NCBI GenBank assembly: GCA_027315115.1
Contig: DAHUYQ010000029.1
Span: 54,761 to 118,760 of the forward strand
Length of the DNA stretch: 64,000 nucleotides
Source of the DNA: Solirubrobacterales bacterium
GTDB taxonomy: Bacteria; Actinomycetota; Thermoleophilia; Solirubrobacterales; Solirubrobacteraceae
Direction: 5' to 3'
The notes under the pieces were generated by a model. The model was not told where the DNA came from and searched no databases. It was given only the letters and a program-made list of their open reading frames with translations. Positions 37,595 to 44,257 of the stretch are shown in pieces (the stretch's first letter is position 1; each line of letters opens with the position of its first letter). The position numbers were made by a program, and so were the translations under genes.

Positions 37595-39502
37595 GTGCCG
37601 CCCGAGGACCGCCTCGCGATCGCGCATGTGACGCCGTTTGCCTGGGAGGCGCGCACGGAGGTCTCCGAGCACGTCGCGGGCGTGTGCCGCGAGCTGGCCG
37701 CGCGCGGGCACCGGGTGCTGGTGGTCGCGCCGTCGGAGTCGGCCGAGCTCGTGCGCGACACCCGCCGGGCGCTGCGGTCAGATCCGGCCGGCCTGCTGGC
37801 CCAGGCCGACGGCGAGCCGCTCGTGCTCGGGGTCGGCGAGGTGCTGCCGTTCGCACCGACACGACGCCGCGCCGCGTCGATCCCGGTCGACGTCGCGCGC
37901 ACGATCGAGACGGCGCTGCTGACGCTGCCGCTGGACGTGGTCCACGTGCACGAACCGTTCGCCCCCAGCGCGGCAAGTGTCGCGCTGCGCCAGTCGCGAG
38001 CGCTGAACGTCGCCACGTTCCACGCGGCGACCGAGCGCGTGCTCTCGACGCAGCTCGGCCGGCAGCTGTCGCAGCTTCTGTTCAGCCGGCTCGACGCGCG
38101 CACCGCGAGCTATCACGCCACCCGCGAGCTGATGGGGCGCTTCTTCCCGGGGAGCTACGAGGTGCTCCCGCCCGCCGCGGAACCAGTGCCGCACGTTCGC
38201 ACCGGCACGCTCGAGCTGGTGATGATCGCCGACGAGGAGCGGGTGGCGCTACGTGCCTTCCTGCGCGCGCTGCGGGCGCTGCCGGCCGAGCCGAGCTGGC
38301 ATGCGACGGTGTGGTCGTCGCGGCCACTCGCGGCGCCGGCGACGCTCGGGCGCGCGCTCCGCGAACGGGTCACGTTCGTCGACGCCGAGGCCGCGGGGCC
38401 GCGGGACGTGCTTGCAGGCGCCGACGTGGTCGTGCTCGCGTCCGAGGGGCTGCGGGCGACCCCGGGGTTGCTGATCCAGGCGCTCGCCAGCGGGATCGTG
38501 CCGGTCGCCTCGCGGCTGCCGGTGTACGAGGAGCTCCTGTCCGACGAGCGCGGCGACGGCGACCGGGGGCTCGTGTTCGAGCCGGGCGACGTGATCACGC
38601 TCGCCGCTCACCTGACCCGCCTGGTGGGCGACGCCGGGCTGCGCCAGGAGCTGCGGGCGCGGGCCGCGCCGCTGCGCGGCGGGCTCGGCTACCGACGGAT
38701 CGCGGACGCGCTCGAGGCGCTGTACGGGCGCCTGGTCGCACGCCGCCACGACGGCCGCGCGGACGCCCGCGCGCGGCGGCGGGTCGCGGGCCGGTCGCTG
38801 ATCGACGTCGACCTCCACATGCACACCGATCACTCCTACGACTGCGCGACGCCGGTCGAGGTGCTGCTCGCCGAGGCACGGGCGCGCGGGCTCGGTGCGA
38901 TCGCGGTCACCGATCACAACGAGGTGTCCGGCGCGCTCGAGGCGCGCGCGAAGGCACACGGGATCAAGGTGATCGTCGGTGAGGAGGTGAAGACCGCCGA
39001 GCAGGGCGAGGTGATCGGCCTGTTCATCGAGGAACGGATCCCGCGCGGGCTGACGCTGCAGGAGACGATCGCGGAGATCCGCCGCCAGGGAGGGATCGTG
39101 TACGTCCCCCACCCGTTCGACCGGCTGCACTCGGTGCCCGACTACGAGCATCTGCTCGCGGTGCTCGACGAGGTCGACGCGATCGAGGTGTTCAACCCGC
39201 GGGTGGCGATCTCCGAGTTCAACGAGGAGGCGGTCAGGTTCGCCGCCAAGTACCGGATCCCCGCCGGCGCCGGCTCCGACGCGCACGTGCCGCAGGGGCT
39301 CGGCTCGGTGCGGATCCGGATGCGCGACTTCGACGGTCCCGCCGAGTTCCTCGAGTCGCTGCGCGACGCCGACATCGTTCGCAATCCGGCGAGCCTCCTC
39401 TACGTGCAGGCGCTCAAGTTCCTGCAGACCAAGGCGCTGCCCGAATCGGCGCGAAGGGCCGCCCGCGATCGGCGCGTCAAACGGGTGGCACGCAAGGCGT
39501 GA
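37595..39502 (+). CDS. Fusion of a GT4-like glycosyltransferase and a PHP-domain phosphoesterase
   Basis: The first 385 residues have a GT-B glycosyltransferase pattern: RLAIAHVTPFAWEARTEVSEHVAGVCRELAARGHRVLVV, DVVHVHEPFAPS, VVLASEGLRATPGLLIQALASGIVPVASRLPVYEELL. From about residue 405 a PHP domain begins with DLHMHTDHSYDC, then AVTDHNEVSG, VPHPFDRLH, EVFNPR and GAGSDAHV, giving the metal-binding His, Asp and Glu set. The glycosyltransferase half lacks a typical nucleotide-binding GxGxx core, so it may be degenerate. The start is GTG 37595. A role in glycolipid or phospho-sugar metabolism is a guess from context. Confidence 0.85.
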   Translation: MPPEDRLAIAHVTPFAWEARTEVSEHVAGVCRELAARGHRVLVVAPSESAELVRDTRRALRSDPAGLLAQADGEPLVLGVGEVLPFAPTRRRAASIPVDVARTIETALLTLPLDVVHVHEPFAPSAASVALRQSRALNVATFHAATERVLSTQLGRQLSQLLFSRLDARTASYHATRELMGRFFPGSYEVLPPAAEPVPHVRTGTLELVMIADEERVALRAFLRALRALPAEPSWHATVWSSRPLAAPATLGRALRERVTFVDAEAAGPRDVLAGADVVVLASEGLRATPGLLIQALASGIVPVASRLPVYEELLSDERGDGDRGLVFEPGDVITLAAHLTRLVGDAGLRQELRARAAPLRGGLGYRRIADALEALYGRLVARRHDGRADARARRRVAGRSLIDVDLHMHTDHSYDCATPVEVLLAEARARGLGAIAVTDHNEVSGALEARAKAHGIKVIVGEEVKTAEQGEVIGLFIEERIPRGLTLQETIAEIRRQGGIVYVPHPFDRLHSVPDYEHLLAVLDEVDAIEVFNPRVAISEFNEEAVRFAAKYRIPAGAGSDAHVPQGLGSVRIRMRDFDGPAEFLESLRDADIVRNPASLLYVQALKFLQTKALPESARRAARDRRVKRVARKA

Positions 39503-39539
39503 GCAGGCAGTTTCGATCCCGACAGGCGCGCAACTCCTG

Positions 39540-40190
39540 ATGCACCCGCAAGGACATGCCGGCCGGCCGTCCAATCCGGGTGGGATGCCTGCGACAGACG
39601 ACGAGATCCGGGAGAAGTACCTGGAGCGCGCGATCCGCGAGCTCAACCAGCTCGCACGCGAGCTGCAGGAATGCCAGCAGTGCCCGCGCGGCCAGCTGCT
39701 GCCGGTGCTCGGGTCGGGGCATCCGCAGGCCGACATCCTCCTCGTCAAGCACGCGGCGCGGCCGGCCGAGGTCGAAGAGGGCGTCGCCTTCTACGGCCGC
39801 ACGGGCAACGCGCTGATGAAATCGCTGAAGCGCCTGGACATCGATCCGCTCGCCGTGTACGGGACGCTGTGCGTCAAGTGCCCGGTGCTCGATCCGGTGA
39901 TGGCCGACCCGGGCTGCATCGCGCGGCTGGCCGAGGAGATCGCGATCATCTCGCCGAAGATCGTGGTCGTGATGGGCCGCGAGGCGCTGGCCGTCGTCAA
40001 CGACCTCGACCTGCCGCTGAGCCGCGAGCTCGACCCGCGGCCGGGCGAGCTGCAGCGGCTGACCCCGTCGATCGAGGCGCTGTTCGTCCCGAACATCGAC
40101 GAGGCGCTCGACGAGGAGGGCGCCAAGCGCGAGTTCTGGAAGGCATTCCGCGTGCTCGGGCAGTGGTGGGCCGACCTGCCGCCGTACTGA
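39540..40190 (+). CDS. Uracil-DNA glycosylase superfamily protein with altered catalytic motifs
   Basis: The 216-residue protein keeps the family 4/5 UDG scaffold: ELQECQQCPRGQLLPVLGSGHPQADILLV, VAFYGRTGNALMKSLKRLDIDP, YGTLCVKCPV, DPGCIARLAEEIAIISPKIVVVMGREAL. The four Cys expected to bind 4Fe-4S appear present. However, the catalytic GEAPG motif reads VKHAARP, and the C-terminal HPS motif is replaced by FVPNIDE. It may be an inactive homologue or have another role. ATG 39540 or 39585 could be the start. The small Zn-ribbon gene lies 51 bp downstream. Confidence 0.75.
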   Translation: MHPQGHAGRPSNPGGMPATDDEIREKYLERAIRELNQLARELQECQQCPRGQLLPVLGSGHPQADILLVKHAARPAEVEEGVAFYGRTGNALMKSLKRLDIDPLAVYGTLCVKCPVLDPVMADPGCIARLAEEIAIISPKIVVVMGREALAVVNDLDLPLSRELDPRPGELQRLTPSIEALFVPNIDEALDEEGAKREFWKAFRVLGQWWADLPPY

Positions 40191-40241
40191 CGAACCGGCG
40201 CTCGCGTGATCGCGGTCGCGCGAACGGGGTAAGCTCGGCGT

Positions 40242-40421
40242 ATGGACCTCGAAGAGCGAACACTCGAGAAGACCGGATCCCGCTGCGAGGTGTGCGGCGC
40301 GAAGCTGACGCCGCAGGAGCTGCAGACGGTGCTCGAGTCGGGCGGCCCGGCGCTGTGCACGATCCACGCCGCCGAGCTCGAGCCCGCACTCGAGGAAGAG
40401 GACGCGGAGTTCGGCGAGTAG
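40242..40421 (+). CDS. Small zinc-ribbon-like protein (59 residues)
   Basis: This gene is one residue short of the ORF-track cutoff. MDLEERTLEKTGSRCEVCGAKLTPQELQTVLESGGPALCTIHAAELEPALEEEDAEFGE has CEVC and CTIH pairs spaced like a treble-clef or zinc ribbon and a very acidic C-terminus. No named family is recognised. ATG 40242 lacks a strong ribosome binding site (GGGGTAAG lies about 10 nt upstream). It is between the UDG-like and MBL-like genes on the same strand. Confidence 0.7.
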   Translation: MDLEERTLEKTGSRCEVCGAKLTPQELQTVLESGGPALCTIHAAELEPALEEEDAEFGE

Positions 40422-40475
40422 GCAGGCCCGCGATCCGCCGCTCGCTCGCAAGCTCGGATCGGACCGGGTAGGCGG

Positions 40476-41138
40476 ATGCCCCATACACCCGAGGAGATCC
40501 TCGCGGGCGTGTGGCACTGGAGCGCCCCCCATCCCAAGATCAGGGTCGAGGTCGACTCGTACTGGCTCGCGCGGTCCGGCGTGCTGATCGATCCGCTCGT
40601 GCCGGTGCAGGGCGGCGGTCTCGAATGGTTCGACGAACGCAGCGGCGGCGCGGCTTCGCCGACCGCGATCGTGCTGTCGAACCGGCTGCACTCGCGCGAG
40701 AGCGCGCGGTTCCTCGCGCGGTTCGGCTGCGGCGTGCACGCGCCGGCGAGCGGGATGCACCAGCCCGAGGTGCGTGCGCTGGGGGCGTTGCCGTACGAGC
40801 CCGGCTCGGTGCTGCCGGGCGAGCTGGTCGCGTGGGAGATCGGGTCGCTGTGCCCGGACGACATGGCGCTGGCCGATGCGGAGGCCGGAGCCGTGTACTT
40901 CGCCGACGGGGTCGTGCTCGGCTGGAGCGGAGGACGCCGCGGCGACGGCGAACCTGAACTCGGGTTCGTTCCGGACGGCCTGATGGATGACCCGCCTGGC
41001 ACGAAGCGGGGGTTGCTCGCGGCCCTTGCGACACTGCTCGAAGGGGTCGAGTTCGAGCACGTCATGTGCGCCCACGGGGGACCGCTGCTCGGCGGCCGCT
41101 CGTCGCTGGAGGAGCTGGTGCGGGTCGGGCTCAGATGA
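40476..41138 (+). CDS. Metallo-beta-lactamase-fold-like protein lacking the HxHxDH motif
   Basis: The 220-residue sequence follows the outline of an MBL-fold hydrolase: VWHWSAPHPKIRVEVDSYWLARSGVLIDPLVP at the N-terminus, the strand AIVLSNRLHSRESARFLARFG where HxHxDH would be, AGAVYFADGVV, and VMCAHGGPLLGG near the end. Only a few metal-ligand candidates remain (His, Asp), so it may not be an active hydrolase of the known type. It overlaps the convergent quinone-reductase gene by 8 bp. The assignment to the fold is by pattern only. Confidence 0.65.
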   Translation: MPHTPEEILAGVWHWSAPHPKIRVEVDSYWLARSGVLIDPLVPVQGGGLEWFDERSGGAASPTAIVLSNRLHSRESARFLARFGCGVHAPASGMHQPEVRALGALPYEPGSVLPGELVAWEIGSLCPDDMALADAEAGAVYFADGVVLGWSGGRRGDGEPELGFVPDGLMDDPPGTKRGLLAALATLLEGVEFEHVMCAHGGPLLGGRSSLEELVRVGLR

Positions 41139-42075
41139 CCAGCACGATCTTGCCGAGCTTGGCGCCGGCGGCGAACCGGTCGTAGGCGGCGACCGCCTCC
41201 TCCAGCGGGTAGGTGGCGGCGAGCGGGACGGTCAGCGCGCCGCTCTCGAGCAGCGGCAGCACGCTGCGCTCGACCGCGCGGGCGGCGAGCGCCTTCTCCT
41301 CGAGCGGCCGCGCGCGCAGCGTCGAGCCCGTCAGCCGTGCGCGCTTGCCCATCAGGACGCCGAGGTTGATCTCGCCGACAGCGCCGGCGCCGACCCCGAT
41401 CACGGCGATCCGCCCACCGATCTCGAGCGCGCGCAGATTCGCCGCCAGGTTCGGGGCGCCGACCAGCTCGAGGATCACGTCGAACGGACCGTGGTCGGAG
41501 AACCCTTCGGGCGCGATCACGGTCGCGCCGAGGGCGGCGACCTGCTCGCGCGCGGCCGGATTGCGGACCGTCGCGTGCACGCGGGCGCCGGCCGCCCGGC
41601 CGAGCTGGACCGCGGCGGTGCCGACCCCGCCGGCGGCGCCGTGGACGAGCAGCCGCTCGCCGGCGCGCAGCTCGGCTTGAGTGAACAGCGCGTCGTGCGC
41701 GGTCGTGAACACCTCGGGGACGCCGCCGGCTGCCGGCCAGTCGAGCGCGTCCGGGACGGGCATCAGCAGGCGCTCGTGGACGGTCGCGAGCTGGGCCTGG
41801 CCGCCGCCGCCGACGATCGCCATCACCCGATCGCCGAGCTTGAATCGAGACCCGCCCCCGCCGCGGCCGAGCGCGACGACCTCGCCGGCCAGCTCGAGCC
41901 CCGGGATGTCCTGCGGATCGCCGGGAGGGGCGGGGTAGCGGCCGGCGCGCTGGTGCATGTCGGCGCCGTTGATCCCGGCCGCGCGGACGCTGACGAGGAC
42001 CTCGCGGACACCGGGCTCGGGGTCGGGGTGCTCGGCCACCAGCAGCTCGCCGTCCCGAATCGTCACCGCTCGCAT
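41131..42075 (-). CDS. NADPH:quinone oxidoreductase-like zinc-independent alcohol dehydrogenase family protein
   Basis: The 314-residue MDR-family protein has the GroES-like domain VSVRAAGINGADMHQRAGRYPAPPG and GLELAGEVVALG, and the Rossmann domain RLLVHGAAGGVGTAAVQLGRAAGARVHATVRN. It lacks the zinc-site cysteines of classical ADHs, as quinone reductases do. A C-terminal segment, YPLEEAVAAYDRFAAGAKLGKIVL, is typical. It would reduce quinones or enones with NADPH; the substrate is unknown. The gene is alone on its strand, divergent from the GH114-like gene, and overlaps the MBL-like gene at the 3' end. Confidence 0.9.
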   Translation of the reverse strand: MRAVTIRDGELLVAEHPDPEPGVREVLVSVRAAGINGADMHQRAGRYPAPPGDPQDIPGLELAGEVVALGRGGGGSRFKLGDRVMAIVGGGGQAQLATVHERLLMPVPDALDWPAAGGVPEVFTTAHDALFTQAELRAGERLLVHGAAGGVGTAAVQLGRAAGARVHATVRNPAAREQVAALGATVIAPEGFSDHGPFDVILELVGAPNLAANLRALEIGGRIAVIGVGAGAVGEINLGVLMGKRARLTGSTLRARPLEEKALAARAVERSVLPLLESGALTVPLAATYPLEEAVAAYDRFAAGAKLGKIVLVI

Positions 42076-42101
42076 CGAGCTCTGAGGCTACCGTTGCGCC
42101 G

Positions 42102-42776
42102 GTGCGATCGATCGTCGCGTTGACGGGCGCGGGGCTGCCCCCGGTGCGGGCCGGCTATCCCCGGCCGGGGAGCGCCCGCATCTGGGACACCGACCTGTTC
42201 GAGGACTCGAACCGCTCGTCGGGGCAGACGCTGCGGATCCCGACCGGACGTTCGCGGGTGGTGCAGGCACTGCACCGCGCCGGCCACTACAGCATCTGCT
42301 ACGTCGAGGCGGGCGCCTTCCAGGCCGGCCTTCCCGACGTCGCGGATTTCGCGGCGGTCGACTACGGCCGCGGGCGGATCCGCCACCGGATGCGGGGCTA
42401 CCCGGACGAGTGGTGGTTCGACCTTGCCGGCTTCCGAGACTACGTCGCGGGCGATCCTGCCTCGCTGAAAGGCGCCGCCGTCAACATCGCAGCCGGGCTC
42501 GCGAGGCGGTTCGCCTGGTGCGGCCTCGAGGGCCAGGACGCGGTCGAGCCCGACGACCCGTGCGCCGGCCGGGGCGGTGACTGGAGCGCCTACCTCGCGG
42601 CCGGCAAGCCGGTGCTCGACGCCGAGTACTCGGAGGACGGCGAGACGACAGCGAAGTTCTGCGCGAGCGACCGGCGCTGGCGGATCTGGGGTGCCCTGTT
42701 CGGCGTCGCGCTGGACGGAGCCCGCGGCTACCGGGTCTGCTGGGGCTCGTCGGCCGCGCTGCGAACCCGGAGCTGA
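42102..42776 (+). CDS. Glycoside hydrolase family 114-like protein
   Basis: The 224-residue protein matches the GH114 (endo alpha-1,4-polygalactosaminidase) pattern: IWDTDLFEDSNRS, YSICYVEAGAFQAGLPDVADF, GYPDEWWFDLAGF, AGLARRFAWCGLEGQDAVEPDDPC and VLDAEYSED. Conserved acidic residues near the ends of predicted TIM-barrel strands could be catalytic. No signal peptide is visible from GTG 42102, which is odd for an exo-polysaccharide enzyme. The 3' end overlaps the convergent RNA methyltransferase by 49 bp. Confidence 0.7.
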   Translation: MRSIVALTGAGLPPVRAGYPRPGSARIWDTDLFEDSNRSSGQTLRIPTGRSRVVQALHRAGHYSICYVEAGAFQAGLPDVADFAAVDYGRGRIRHRMRGYPDEWWFDLAGFRDYVAGDPASLKGAAVNIAAGLARRFAWCGLEGQDAVEPDDPCAGRGGDWSAYLAAGKPVLDAEYSEDGETTAKFCASDRRWRIWGALFGVALDGARGYRVCWGSSAALRTRS

Positions 42777-44152
42777 GCGCCGCGCGGGCGCACGAGCTCG
42801 GCGACGCACTCGACGTGCGGCGTCTGCGGGAACATGTCGACCGCCCGGACGCGCCGCAGCTCGTATCCGGCCTGCACCAGTTGCGCGGCGTTCGGAGCGA
42901 GCGTCGTCGGGTTGCACGAGACGTACACGATCCGCCGGGGGGCGGCCTCGATGATCCGCCGCACGATCTTCTGCGAGAGGCCCGCGCGCGGCGGGTCGAC
43001 CACGAGCACGTCGGGCTGGCCTGCGCGCGCGACCAGGTCGCGGAGCGCCAGCCGCACGTCGCCGGCGAGGAAGCGCGCGTTGTCGACCTGGTTGCTCTGA
43101 GCGTTGCGGACGGCATCCGCGACTGCGTCCTCGATCAGCTCGAGTCCCCACAGCTGCGCCGCCCGCGGCGCGAGCAGGAGGCCGATCGTGCCGATCCCGC
43201 AGTACAGGTCGTAGATGCGCTCCGGGCCGGCCAGCTCCGCGTAGCGAGCCGCCAGCGCGTACAGCTGCTCGGCCATCTCGGTGTTCGTCTGAAAGAACGC
43301 CTGCGGAGAGATCGCGAGCTGGAGGCCGCCGAGCTCCTCGTCGAGGCGCTCGACGCCGGCCACGAGCTCGGTCCGCCCGGTCGCCGTCGTCTCGGCGACG
43401 GCGTCCGTCCGCGTCCACAACAGCCCGCTGGCGCTGGACGCCGCCGCCGCCAGCGAGTCGGCGTCGAACCCGCCGGCCGGCTTGGGGCCCGTGACGAGGC
43501 GCACCTGGAGCTGGCCGGTGCGCCGGCCCTCCCGCACCACGAGGTTTCGCAGGAAGCCGGTGCCGGTGCGCCGATCGAACGCCGTGAGCCGCTGCGCGCG
43601 GCACCAGGCGAGCACCTCCTCACGGGCGCGATTGGCCGGCTCGGAGGCGAGCAGGCAGTCGCTCAGGCCGACGATCTCGTGCCACTGCCCGGGAGCGTGA
43701 AACCCGCATACGAGCTCCCCGGCCGCGTCGGTGCCGAACGAGTACTCGAGCTTGTTGCGGTAGCGCCACTGCTCCACCGCCGGGACGATCGGCTCGAGCG
43801 CGTACCCGTCGAGGCGCCCGATCCGCCGCAGCGCCTCGTCCACCTGGTCGTGCTTGATCTCGAGCTGGCGGGCGTACGGGATCACCTGCCACGGCGCCCC
43901 CGGATGCTCGGCGAGCGGCGCGACCCGATCGGGGCTCGGCGAGAGGATCTCGAGCGCGCGCGCCTCGGCATACGCACGCTTCGATTTGCCCACGACCGCA
44001 CGGACGGTGTCGCCCGGGACGGCGCCGCTGACGAACACGACGAACCCGGCGTGACGAGCCACGCCGGCGCCGCCGAAGGCGAGCGAGTCGACCGACAGCT
44101 CGAGCTCGTCGCCACGGCGCGGGCGGGTCGTGACGGCAGGCCCCTGGTCCAT
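42728..44152 (-). CDS. RNA (uracil-5-)-methyltransferase, TrmA/RlmD family
   Basis: The 474-residue enzyme has an N-terminal TRAM domain (ELELSVDSLAFGGAGVARHAGFVVFVSGAVPGD), a central region with SPQAFFQTNTEMAEQLY, the SAM-binding IYDLYCGIGTIGLLLA and DVLVVDPPRAGL, and the catalytic Cys in VYVSCNPTTLAPN. It methylates a uridine in rRNA or tRNA. The CGGC-type Fe-S cysteines of RlmD are absent: the aligned stretch is EHPGAPWQVIPYARQLEIKHDQV. The exact RNA target is therefore uncertain. It overlaps the GH114-like gene at the 3' end. Confidence 0.92.
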   Translation of the reverse strand: MDQGPAVTTRPRRGDELELSVDSLAFGGAGVARHAGFVVFVSGAVPGDTVRAVVGKSKRAYAEARALEILSPSPDRVAPLAEHPGAPWQVIPYARQLEIKHDQVDEALRRIGRLDGYALEPIVPAVEQWRYRNKLEYSFGTDAAGELVCGFHAPGQWHEIVGLSDCLLASEPANRAREEVLAWCRAQRLTAFDRRTGTGFLRNLVVREGRRTGQLQVRLVTGPKPAGGFDADSLAAAASSASGLLWTRTDAVAETTATGRTELVAGVERLDEELGGLQLAISPQAFFQTNTEMAEQLYALAARYAELAGPERIYDLYCGIGTIGLLLAPRAAQLWGLELIEDAVADAVRNAQSNQVDNARFLAGDVRLALRDLVARAGQPDVLVVDPPRAGLSQKIVRRIIEAAPRRIVYVSCNPTTLAPNAAQLVQAGYELRRVRAVDMFPQTPHVECVAELVRPRGAQLRVRSAADEPQQTR

Positions 44153-44257
44153 CCGTCGAGCTTATCGACCGCACGGTTTTTCCCAGCACGCCACCGGTTA
44201 TCCTGTGCGCGTACGATCGTTTGAAGGGACCGCGGCTCCGGTGGGAAGGATGCTCGG

